A stretch of DNA of 64,000 bases, taken from NCBI GenBank assembly GCA_964020085.1, contig OZ026604.1, forward strand, positions 30,894,618 through 30,958,617, in the 5' to 3' direction. The stretch comes from Micromussa lordhowensis (Eukaryota > Cnidaria > Anthozoa > Scleractinia > Lobophylliidae). Below are positions 36,744-48,200 of the stretch, in pieces. The notes beneath the pieces were generated by a model. That model was given only the letters and a program-made list of their open reading frames with translations. It did no database searches and was not told the DNA's origin. Within the stretch, counting starts at the first letter, position 1. Each line of letters starts with the position of its first letter. Made by a program: the position numbers and the translations under genes.

Positions 36744-37777
36744 GCCAACCTAGCAGAACATTTTGCTGCAAACCGCGCCTCTTAAAGTGCCCGTGAAGCC
36801 GAGCTATGTCAAATTTACCAAGGGGACCCCCAGCGCGCGTTTTCTGAAATTCTGCAAAGTTGGGACCAGGGCAAACTACTGCAAAAAGAAGGCCAAAAAA
36901 ACACCCTGGCGCCAATGCCATCATGTCCTAACTACAATTATCTTAAAGTGCCAACCTAGCAGAACATTTTGCTGCAAACCGCGCCTCTTAAAGTGCCCGT
37001 GAAGCCGAGCTATGTCAAATTTGCCAAGGGGACCCCCAGCGCGCGTTTTCTGAAATTCTGTAAAGTTGGGACCAGGGCAAACTACTGCAAAAAGAAGGCC
37101 AGAAAAAACACCCTGGCGCCAATGCCATCATGTCCTAACTAGAATTTCCTTGAAGTGCCAACCTAGCAGAACATTTTGCTGGAAACCGCGCCTCTTAAAG
37201 TGCCCGTGAAGCCGAGCTATGTCAAATTTGCCAAGGGGACACCCAGCGCGCGTTTTCTGAAATTCTGCAAAGTTGGGACCAGGGCAAACTACTGCAAAAA
37301 GAAGGCCAGAAAAAACACCCTGGCGCCAATGCCATCATGTCCTAACTAGAATTTCCTTGAAGTGCCAACCAAGCAGAACATTTTGCTGCAAACCGCGCCT
37401 CTTAAAGTGCCCGTGAAGCCGAGCTATGTCAAATTTGCCAAGGGGACCCCCAGCGCGCGTTTTCTGAAATTCTGTAAAGTTGGGACCAGGGCAAACTACT
37501 GCAAAAAGAAGGCCAGAAAAAACACCCTGGCGCCAATGCCATCATGTCCTAACTAGAATTTCCTTGAAGTGCCAACCTAGCAGAACATTTTGCTGGAAAC
37601 CGCGCCTCTTAAAGTGCCCGTGAAGCCGAGCTATGTCAAATTTGCCAAGGGGACCCCCAGCGCGCGTTTTCTGAAATTCTGCAAAGTTGGGACCAGGGCA
37701 AACTACTGCAAAAAGAAGGCCAGAAAAAACACCCTGGCGCCAATGCCATCATGTCTTAACTAAAATTTCCTTGAAGT
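36744..37777 (+). repeat. 5-mer unit type A, copy 1 (1,034 bp)
   Basis: Five monomers: one with AAATTTACCAAGG, a one-base-shorter A-run and an ACAATTATC tail; two with TTCTGTAAAG (positions two and four); and two with TTTTGCTGGAAACCG (positions three and five). The unit recurs 1,034 bp downstream. The single-base shortfall from 5 x 207 lies in the A-run of the first monomer. Confidence 0.9.
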
Positions 37778-38397
37778 GCCAACCTAGCAGAACATTTTGC
37801 TGCAAACCGCGCCTCTTAAAGTGCCCGTGAAGCCGAGCTATGTCAAATTTACCAAGGGGACCCCCAGCGCGCGTTTTCTGAAATTCTGCAAAGTTGGGAC
37901 CAGGGCAAACTACTGCAAAAAGAAGGCCAAAAAAACACCCTGGCGCCAATGCCATCATGTCCTAACTACAATTATCTTAAAGTGCCAACCTAGCAGAACA
38001 TTTTGCTGCAAACCGCGCCTCTTAAAGTGCCCGTGAAGCCGAGCTATGTCAAATTTGCCAAGGGGACCCCCAGCGCGCGTTTTCTGAAATTCTGTAAAGT
38101 TGGGACCAGGGCAAACTACTGCAAAAAGAAGGCCAGAAAAAACACCCTGGCGCCAATGCCATCATGTCCTAACTAGAATTTCCTTGAAGTGCCAACCTAG
38201 CAGAACATTTTGCTGGAAACCGCGCCTCTTAAAGTGCCCGTGAAGCCGAGCTATGTCAAATTTGCCAAGGGGACACCCAGCGCGCGTTTTCTGAAATTCT
38301 GCAAAGTTGGGACCAGGGCAAACTACTGCAAAAAGAAGGCCAGAAAAAACACCCTGGCGCCAATGCCATCATGTCCTAACTAGAATTTCCTTGAAGT
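37778..38397 (+). repeat. 5-mer unit type A, copy 2, partial (three monomers)
   Basis: The first three monomers of the type A unit are repeated here at offset 1,034 bp. The fourth begins like type A, with AACCAAGCAG, but then carries TTCTGCAAAG and the GGCCAGGAAAAAC tag of unit type B. The switch from A to B therefore falls within or at the start of the monomer at 38398. Confidence 0.87.
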
Positions 38398-39432
38398 GCC
38401 AACCAAGCAGAACATTTTGCTGCAAACCGCGCCTCTTAAAGTGCCCGTGAAGCCGAGCTATGTCAAATTTGCCAAGGGGACCCCCAGCGCGCGTTTTCTG
38501 AAATTCTGCAAAGTTGGGACCAGGGCAAACTACTGCAAAAAGAAGGCCAGGAAAAACACCCTGGCGCCAATGCCATCATGTTCTAACTAAGATTTCCTTG
38601 AAGATCCAACCTAGCAGAACATTTTGCTGCAAACCGCGCCTCTTAAAGTGCCCGTGAAGCCGAGCTATGTCAAATTTGCCAAGGGGACCCCCAGCGCGCG
38701 TTTTCTGAAATTCTGCAAAGTTGGGACCAGGGCAAACTACTGCAAAAAGAAGGCCAGAAAAAACACCCTGGCGCCAATGCTATCATGTCCTAACTACGGT
38801 TTCCTTGAAGTGCCAACTTAGCAGAACATTTTGCTGCAAACCGCGCCTCTTAAAGTGCCCGTGAAGCCGAGCTATGTCAAATTTGCCAAGGGGACCCCCA
38901 GCGCGCGTTTTCTGAAATTCTGCAAAGTTGGGACCAGGGCAAACTACTGCAAAAAGAAGGCCAGAAAAAACACCCTGGCGCCAATGCCATCATGTCTTAA
39001 CTAAAATTTCCTTGAAGTGCCAACCTAGCAGAACATTTTGCTGCAAACCGCGCCTCTTAAAGTGCCCGTGAAGCCGAGCTATGTCAAATTTGCCAAGGGG
39101 ACCCCCAGCGCGCGTTTTCTGAAATTCTGCAAAGTTGGGACCAGGGCAAACTACTGCAAAAAGAAGGCCAGAAAAAACACCCTGGCGCCAATGCCATCAT
39201 GTCCTAACAAGGATTTTCTTGATGTGATAACCTAGCAGAACATTTTGCTGCAAACCGCGCCTCTTAAAGTGCCCGTGAAGCCGAGCTATGTCAAATTTGC
39301 CAAGGGGACCCCCAGCGCGCGTTTTCTGAAATTCTGCAAAGTTGGGACCAGGGCAAACTACTGCAAAAAGAAGGCCAAAAAAAACACCCTGGCGCCAACG
39401 CCATCATGTCCTAACTAGAATTTCCTTGAAGT
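38398..39432 (+). repeat. 5-mer unit type B, copy 1 (1,035 bp)
   Basis: Five monomers: AACCAAGCAG with GGCCAGGAAAAAC and a TTGAAGATCC tail; ATGCTATCATG with ACTACGGTTTCC; a TCTTAACTAAAA type; CTAACAAGGATTTTCTTGAT; and a CCAAAAAAAAC type. The whole unit recurs at offset 1,035 bp, exactly 5 x 207. Confidence 0.9.
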
Positions 39433-40467
39433 GCCAACCAAGCAGAACATTTTGCTGCAAACCGCGCCTCTTAAAGTGCCCGTGAAGCCGAGCTATGTCA
39501 AATTTGCCAAGGGGACCCCCAGCGCGCGTTTTCTGAAATTCTGCAAAGTTGGGACCAGGGCAAACTACTGCAAAAAGAAGGCCAGGAAAAACACCCTGGC
39601 GCCAATGCCATCATGTTCTAACTAAGATTTCCTTGAAGATCCAACCTAGCAGAACATTTTGCTGCAAACCGCGCCTCTTAAAGTGCCCGTGAAGCCGAGC
39701 TATGTCAAATTTGCCAAGGGGACCCCCAGCGCGCGTTTTCTGAAATTCTGCAAAGTTGGGACCAGGGCAAACTACTGCAAAAAGAAGGCCAGAAAAAACA
39801 CCCTGGCGCCAATGCTATCATGTCCTAACTACGGTTTCCTTGAAGTGCCAACTTAGCAGAACATTTTGCTGCAAACCGCGCCTCTTAAAGTGCCCGTGAA
39901 GCCGAGCTATGTCAAATTTGCCAAGGGGACCCCCAGCGCGCGTTTTCTGAAATTCTGCAAAGTTGGGACCAGGGCAAACTACTGCAAAAAGAAGGCCAGA
40001 AAAAACACCCTGGCGCCAATGCCATCATGTCTTAACTAAAATTTCCTTGAAGTGCCAACCTAGCAGAACATTTTGCTGCAAACCGCGCCTCTTAAAGTGC
40101 CCGTGAAGCCGAGCTATGTCAAATTTGCCAAGGGGACCCCCAGCGCGCGTTTTCTGAAATTCTGCAAAGTTGGGACCAGGGCAAACTACTGCAAAAAGAA
40201 GGCCAGAAAAAACACCCTGGCGCCAATGCCATCATCTACTAACAAGGATTTTCTTGATGTGCCAACCTAGCAGAACATTTTGCTGCAAACCGCGCCTCTT
40301 AAAGTGCCCGTGAAGCCGAGCTATGTCAAATTTGCCAAGGGGACCCCCAGCGCGCGTTTTCTGAAATTCTGCAAAGTTGGGACCAGGGCAAACTACTGCA
40401 AAAAGAAGGCCAAAAAAAACACCCTGGCGCCAATGCCATCATGTCCTAACTAGGATTTCCTTGAAGT
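39433..40467 (+). repeat. 5-mer unit type B, copy 2 (1,035 bp)
   Basis: This copy is near-identical to 38398-39432. Differences include CATCTACTAACAAGG for CATGTCCTAACAAGG in the fourth monomer, GATGTGCC for GATGTGATAACC at its end, and GCCAATGCC for GCCAACGCC in the fifth. Confidence 0.9.
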
Positions 40468-43400
40468 GCCAGCCTAGCAAAACATTTTGCTGCAATTGGC
40501 GCCTCTTAAAGTGCCCGTGAAGCCGAGCTGTGTCAAATTTGCCAAGGGGACCCCCAGCGCGCGTTTTCTGAAATTCTGCAAAGTTGGGACCAGGGCAAAC
40601 TACTGCAAAAAGAAGGCCAGAAAAAACACCCTGGCGCCAATGCCATCATGTCCTAAATAAAATTTTTCTTAAAGTGCCAACCTAGCAAAACATTTTGCTG
40701 CAAACCACGCCTCTTAAAGTGCCCGTGAAGCCGAGCTATGTCAAATTTGCCAAGGGCCCCCCAGCGCGCGTTTTCTGAAATTCTGCAAAGTTGGGACCAG
40801 GGCAAACTACTGCAAAAAGAAGGCCAGAAAAAACACCCTGGCGCCAATGCCATCATGTCCTAACTAACATTTCCTTGAAGTGCCAACCTAGCAGAACATT
40901 TTGCTGCAAACCGCGCCTCTTAAACTGCCCGTGAAGCCGAGCTATGTCAAATTTACCAAGGGGACCCCCAGCGCGCGTTTTCTGAAATTCTGCAAAGTTG
41001 GGACCAGGGCAAACTACTGCAAAAAGAAGGCCAGAAAAAACACCCTGGCGCCAATGCCATCATGTCCTAACTACAATTTCCTTAAAGTGCCAACCTAGCA
41101 GAACATTTTGCTGCAAACCGCGCCTCTTAAAGTGCCCGTGAAGCCGAGCTATGTCAAATTTGCCAAGGGGACCCCCAGCGCGCGTTTTCTGAAATTCTGC
41201 AAAGTTGGGACCAGGGCAAACTACTGCGAAAAGAAGGTAAGAAAAAACACCCTGGCGCCAATGCCATCATGTCTTAACTAAAATTTTCTTGAAGTGCCAA
41301 CCTAGCAGAACATTTTGCTGCAAACCGCGCCTCTTAAAGTGCCCGTGAAGCCGAGCTATGTCAAATTTGCCAAGGGGACCCCCAGCGCGCGTTTTCTGAA
41401 ATTCTGCAAAGTTGGGACCAGGGCAAACTACTGCAAAAAGAAGGCCAGAAAAAACACCCTGGCGCCAATGCCATCATGTCCTAACTAAAATTTCCTTGAA
41501 GTGCTAACCTAGCAGAACATTTTACTGCAAACCGCGCCTCTTAAAGTGCCCGTGAAGCCGAGCTATGTCAAATTTGCCAAGGGGACCCGCAGCGCGCGTT
41601 TTCTGAAATTCTGCAAAGTTGAGACCAGGGCAAACTACTGCAAAAAGAAGGCCAGAAAAAACACCCTGGCGCCAATGCCATCATGTCCTAACTACAATTT
41701 CCTTAAAGTGCCAACGTAGCAGAACATTTTGCTGCAAACCGCGCCTCTTAAAGTGCCCGTGAAGCCGAGCTATGTCAAATTTGCCAAGGGGACCCCCAGC
41801 GCGCGTTTTCTGAAATTCTGCAAAGTTGGGACCAGGGCAAACTACTGCAAAAAGAAGGCCAGAAAAAACACCCTGGCGCCAATGCCATCATGTGCTAACT
41901 AGGATTTTCTTCAAGTGCCAACCTAGCAAAACATTTTGCTGCAAACCGCGCCTCTTAAAGTGCCCGTGAAGCCGAGCTATGTCAAATTTGCCAAGGGGAC
42001 CCCCAGCGCGCGTTTTCTGAAATTCTGCAAAGTTGGGACCAGGGCAAACTACTGCAAAAAAAAGGCCAGAAAAAACACCCTGGCGCCAATGCCATCATGT
42101 CCTAATTCAAATTTCCTTGAAGTGCTAACCTAGCAGAACATTTTACTGCAAACCGCGCCTCTTAAAGTGCCCGGGAAGCCGAGCTATGTCAAATTTGCCA
42201 AGGGGACCCCCAGCGCGCGTTTTCTGAAATTCTGCAAAGTTGAGACCAGGGCAAACTACTGCAAAAAGAAGGCCAGAAAAAACACCCTGGCGCCAATGCC
42301 ATCATGTCCTAACTACAATTTCCTTAAAGTGCCAACCTAGCAGAACATTTTGCTGCAAACCGCGCCTCTTAAAGTGCCCGTGAAGCCGAGCTATGTCAAA
42401 TTTGCCAAGGGGACCCCCAGCGCGCGTTTTCTTAAATTCTGCAAAGTTGGGACCAGGGCAAACTACTGCAAAAAGAAGGCCAGAAAAAACACCCTGACGC
42501 CAATGCCATCATGTCCTAACTAGAATTTTCTTCAAGTGCCAACCTAGCAAAACATTTTGCTGCAAACCGCGCCTCTTAAAGTGCCCGTGAAGCCGAGCTA
42601 TGTCAAATTTGCCAAGGGGACACCCAGCGCGCGTTTTCTGAAATTCTGCAAAGTTGGGACCAGGGCAAACTACTGCAAAAAGAAGGCCAGAAGAATCACC
42701 CTGGCGCCAATGCCATCATGTCTTAACTTAAATTTCCTTGAAGTGCCAACCTAGCAGAACATTTTGCTGCAAACCGCGCCTCTTAAAGTGCCCGTGAAGC
42801 CGAGCTATGTCAAATTTGCCAAGGGGACCCCCAGCGCGCGTTTTCTGAAATTCTGCAAAGTTGGGACCAGGGCAAACTACTGCAAAAAGAAGGCCAGGAA
42901 AAACACCCTGGCGCCAATGCCATCATGTTCTAACTAAGATTTCCTTAAAGATTTAACCTAGCAGAACATTTTGCTGCAAACCGCGCCTCTTAAAGTGCCC
43001 GTGAAGCCGAGCTATGTCAAATTTGCCAAGGGGACCCCCAGCGCGCGTTTTCTGAAATTCTGCAAAGTTGGGACCAGGGCAAACTACTGCAAAAAGAAGG
43101 CCAGAAAAAACACCCTGGCGCCAATGCTATCATGTCCTAACTACGGTTTCCTTGAAGTGCCAACTTAGCAGAACATTTTGCTGCAAACCGCGCCTCTTAA
43201 AGTGCCCCTGAAGCCGAGCTATGTCAAATTTGCCAAGGGCCCCCCAGCGCGCGTTTTCTGAAATTCTGCAAAGTTGGGACCAGGGCAAACTACTGCAAAA
43301 AGAAGGCCAGAAAAAACACCCTGGCGCCAATGCCATCATGTCCTAACTAACATTTCCTTAAAGTGCCAACCTAGCAGAACATTTTGCTGCAAACCGCGCC

Positions 43401-45227
43401 TCTTAAACTGCCCGTGAAGCCGAGCTATGTCAAATTTACCAAGGGGACCCCCAGCGCGCGTTTTCTGAAATTCTGCAAAGTTGGGACCAGGGCAAACTAC
43501 TGCAAAAAGAAGGCCAGAAAAAACACCCTGGCGCCAATGCCATCATGTCCTAACTACAATTTTCTTAAAGTGCCAACCTAGCAGAACATTTTGCTGCAAA
43601 CCGCGCCTCTTAAAGTGCCCGTGAAGCCGAGCTATGTCAAATTTGCCAAGGGGACCCCCAGCGCGCGTTTTCTGAAATTCTGCAAAGTTGGGACCAGGGC
43701 AAACTACTGCGAAAAGAAGGTAAGAAAAAACACCCTGGCGCCAATGCCATCATGTCTTAACTAAAATTTTCTTAAAGTGCCAACCTAGCAGAACATTTTG
43801 CTGCAAACCGCGCCTCTTAAAGTGCCCGTGAAGCCGAGCTATGTCAAATTTGCCAAGGGGACCCCCAGCGCGCGTTTTCTGAAATTCTGCAAAGTTGGGA
43901 CCAGGGCAAACTACTGCAAAAAGAAGGCCAGAAAAAACACCCTGGCGCCAATGCCATCATGTCCTAACTAAAATTTCCTTGAAGTGCTAACCTAGCAGAA
44001 CATTTTACTGCAAACCGCGCCTCTTAAAGTGCCCGTGAAGCCGAGCTATGTCAAATTTGCCAAGGGGACCCCCAGCGCGCGTTTTCTGAAATTCTGCAAA
44101 GTTGAGACCAGGGCAAACTACTGCAAAAAGAAGGCCAGAAAAAACACCCTGGCGCCAATGCCATCATGTCCTAACTACGATTTCCTTAAAGTGCCAACGT
44201 AGCAGAACATTTTGCTGCAAACCGCGCCTCTTAAAGTGCCCGTGAAGCCGAGCTATGTCAAATTTGCCAAGGGGACCCCCAGCGCGCGTTTTCTGAAATT
44301 CTGCAAAGTTGGGACCAGGGCAAACTACTGCAAAAAGAAGGCCAGAAAAAACACCCTGGCGCCAATGCCATCATGTGCTAACTAGGATTTTCTTCAAGTG
44401 CCAACCTAGCAAAACATTTTGCTGCAAACCGCGCCTCTTAAAGTGCCCGTGAAGCCGAGCTATGTCAAATTTGCCAAGGAGACCCCCAGCGCGCGTTTTC
44501 TGAAATTCTGCAAAGTTGGGACCAGGGCAAACTACTGCAAAAAAAAGGCCAGAAAAAACACCCTGGCGCCAATGCCATCATGTCCTAATTCAAATTTCCT
44601 TGAAGTGCTAACCTAGCAGAACATTTTACTGCAAACCGCGCCTCTTAAAGTGCCCGGGAAGCCGAGCTATGTCAAATTTGCCAAGGGGACCCCCAGCGCG
44701 CGTTTTCTGAAATTCTGCAAAGTTGAGACCAGGGCAAACTACTGCAAAAAGAAGGCCAGAAAAAACACCCTGGCGCCAATGCCATCATGTCCTAACTACG
44801 ATTTCCTTAAAGTGCCAACCTAGCAGAACATTTTGCTGCAAACCGCGCCTCTTAAAGTGCCCGTGAAGCCGAGCTATGTCAAATTTGCCAAGGGGACCCC
44901 CAGCGCGCGTTTTCTGAAATTCTGCAAAGTTGGGACCAGGGCAAACTACTGCAAAAAGAAGGCCAGAAAAAACACCCTGGCGCCAATGCCATCATGTCCT
45001 AACTAGAATTTTCTTCAAGTGCCAACCTAGCAGAACATTTTGCTGCAAACCGCGCCTCTTAAAGTGCCCGTGAAGCCGAGCTATGTCAAATTTGCCAAGG
45101 GGACCCCCAGCGCGCGTTTTCTGAAATTCTGCAAAGTTGGGACCAGGGCAAACTACTGCAAAAAGAAGGCCAGAAGAATCACCCTGGCGCCAATGCCATC
45201 ATGTCTTAACTTAAATTTCCTTCAAGT
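40468..45227 (+). repeat. Domain 8: 2,483-bp 12-mer and its partial second copy
   Basis: Monomers at 40882, 41917 and 42538 recur at 43365, 44400 and 45021, each at 2,483 bp. The two copies are 40882-43364 (12 monomers) and 43365-45227 (nine monomers before the pattern ends). Shared tags include CTTAAACTGCCC with TTTACCAAGG, GCGAAAAGAAGGTAAG, TTTTACTGC with GTTGAGACC, CCTAATTCAAATTTCC, and CAGAAGAATCACC. Half a monomer upstream of each copy is also shared, marked by AAGGGCCCCCCAG. The unit's last monomers carry the type B tags of domain 7. Confidence 0.88.
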
Positions 45228-48200
45228 GCCAACCTAGCAGAACATTTTGCTGCAAACCGCGCCTCTTAAAGTGCCCGTGAAGCCGAGCTATGTCAAATTT
45301 GCCAAGGGGACCCCCAGCGCGCGTTTTCTGAAATTCTGCAAAGTTGGGATCAGGGCAAACTACTGCAAAAAGAAGCCCAAAAAAAACACCCTGGCGCCAA
45401 TGCCATCATGTCCTAACTTAAATTTTCTTAAAGTGCCAACCTAGCAGAACATTTTGCTGCAAACCGCGCCTCTTAAAGTGCCCGTGAAGCCGAGCTATGT
45501 CAAATTTGCCAAGGGGACCCCCAGCGCGCGTTTTCTGAAATTCTGCAAAGTTGGGACCAGGGCAAACTACTGCAAAAAGAAGGCTAAAAAAAGCACCCTG
45601 GCGCCAATGCCATCATGTCTTAACTAAAATTTCCTTGAAGTGCCAACCTAGCAGAACATTTTGCTGCAAACCGCGCCTCTTAAAGTGCCCGTGAAGCCGA
45701 GCTATGTCAAATTTGCCAAGGGGACCCCCAGCGCGCGTTTTCTGAAATTCTGCAAAGTTGGGACCAGGGCAAACTACTGCAAAAAGAAGGCTAGAAAAAA
45801 CACCCTGGCGCCAATGCCATCATGTCCTAACTAAAATTTCCTTGAAGTGCTAATCTAGCAGAACATTTTGCTGCAAACCGCGCCTCTTAAAGTGCCCGTG
45901 AAGCCGAGCTATGTCAAATTTGCCAAGGGGACCCCCAGCGCGCGTTTTCTGAAATTCTGCAAAGTTGGGAACAGGGCAAACTACTGCAAAAAGAAGGTAA
46001 GAAAAAAACACCCTGGCGCCAATGCCATCATGTCCTAACTACAATTTCCTTAAAGTGCCAACCTAGCAGAACATTTTGCTGCAAACCGCGCCTCTTAAAG
46101 TGCCCGTGAAGCCGAGCTATGTCAAATTTGCCAAGGGGACCCCCAGCGCGCGTTTTCTGAAATTCTGCAAAGTTGGGACCAGGGCAAACTACTGCAAAAA
46201 GAAGGCCAAAAAAAACACCCTGGCGCCAATGCCATCATGTCCTAACTAAAATTTACTTCAAGTGCCAACCTAGCAGAATATTTTGCTGCAAACCGCGCCT
46301 CTTAAAGTGCCCGTGAAGCCGAGCTATGTCAAATTTGCCAAGGAGACCCCCAGCGCGCGTTTTCTGAAATTCTGCAAAGTTGGGACCAGGGCAAACTACT
46401 GCAAAAAGAAGGCCAGAAAAAACACCCTGGTGCCAATGCCATCATGTCCTAACTACGATTTCCTTGAAGTGCCAACCTAGCAGAACATCTTGCTGCAAAC
46501 TGCGCATCTTAAAGTGCCCGTGAGGCCAAGCTATGTCAAATTTGCCAAGGGGACCCCCAGCGCGCGTTTTCTGAAATTCTGCAAAGTTGGGACCAGGGCA
46601 AACTACTGCAAAAAGAAGGCCAGAAAAAACACCCTGGCGCCAATGCCATCATGTTTTAACTACGATTTCCTTCAAGTGCCAACCTAGCAGAACATTTTGC
46701 TGCAAACCGCGTTTCTTAAAGTGCCCGTGAAGCCGAGCTATGTCAAATTTGCCAAGGGGACCCCCAGCGCGCGTTTTCTGAAATTCTGCAAAGTTGGGAC
46801 CAGGGCAAACTACTGCAAAAAGAAGGCCAGAAAAACACCCTGGCGCCAATGCCATCATGTCTTAACTTAAATTTCCTTGAAGTGCCAACCAAGCAGAGCA
46901 TTTTGCTGCAAACCGCGCCTCTTAAAGTGCCCGTGAAGCCGAGCTATGTCAAATTTGCCAAGGGGACCCCCAGCGCGCGTTTTCTGAAATTCTGCAAAGT
47001 TGGGACCAGGGCAAACTACTGCAAAAAGAAGGCCAGAAAAAACACCCTGGCGCCAATGCCATCATGTCTTAACTAGCATTTCCTTAAAGTGCCAACCTAG
47101 CAGAACATTTTGCTGCAAACCGCGCCTCTTAAAGTGCCAGTGAAGCCGAGCTATGTCAAATTTGCCAAGGGGACCCCCAGCGCGCGTTTTCTGAAATTCT
47201 GCAAAGTTGGGCCCAGGGTAAACTACTGCAAAAAGAAGGCCAGAAAAAAACACCCTGGCGCCAATGCCATCATGTCCTAACTAGAATTTCCTTGAAGTGC
47301 CAACCTAGCAAAACATTTTGCTGCAAACCGCGCCTCTTAAAGTGCCCGTGAAGCCGAGCTATGTCAAATTTGCCAAGGGGACCCCCAGCGCGCGTTTTCT
47401 GAAATTCTGCAAAGTTGGGACCAGGGCAAACTACTGCAAAAAGAAGGCCAGAAAAAACACCCTGGCGCCAATGCCATCATGTCGTAACTACGATTTCCTT
47501 AAAGTGCCGACCTAGCAGAATATTTTGCTGCAAACCGCGCCTCTTAAAGTGCCCGAGAAGCCGAGCTATGTCAAATTTGCCAAGGGGAACCCCAGCGCGC
47601 GTTTTCTGAAATTCTGCAAAGTTGGGCCCAGGGCAAACTACTGCAAAAAGAAGGCCAGAAAAAACACCCTGGCGCCAATGCCATCATGTTTTAACTACAA
47701 TTTCCTTGAAGTGCCAACCTAGCAGAACATTTTGCTGCAAACCGCGCTTCTTAAAGTGCCCGTGAAGCCGAGCTATGTCAAATTTGCCAAGGGGACCCCC
47801 AGCGCGCGTTTTCTGAAATTCTGCAAAGTTGGGACCAGGGCAAACTACTGCAAAAAGAAGGCCAGAAAAACACCCTGGCGCCAATGCCATCATGTCTTAA
47901 CTAAAATTTCCTTGAAGTGCCAACCAAGCAGAGCATTTTGCTGCAAACCGCGCCTCTTAAAGTGCCCGTGAAGCCGAGCTATGTCAAATTTGCCAAGGGG
48001 ACCCCAGCGCCGTTTTCTGAAATTCTGCAAAGTTGGGACCAGGGCAAACTACTGCAAAAAGAAGGCCAGAAAAACACCCTGGCGCCAATGCCATCATGTC
48101 CTAACTAGAATTTCCTTGAAGTGCCAACCTAGCAAAACATTTTGCTGCAAACCGCGCCTCTTAAAGTGCCCGTGAAGCCGAGCTATGTCAAATTTGCCAA

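Noticed and set aside
41236..41241. GTAAG as a true splice donor of a gene
   Set aside because: It appears in only six of 310 monomers, without an exon or matching acceptor context, and follows higher-order duplication patterns as any other variant does.
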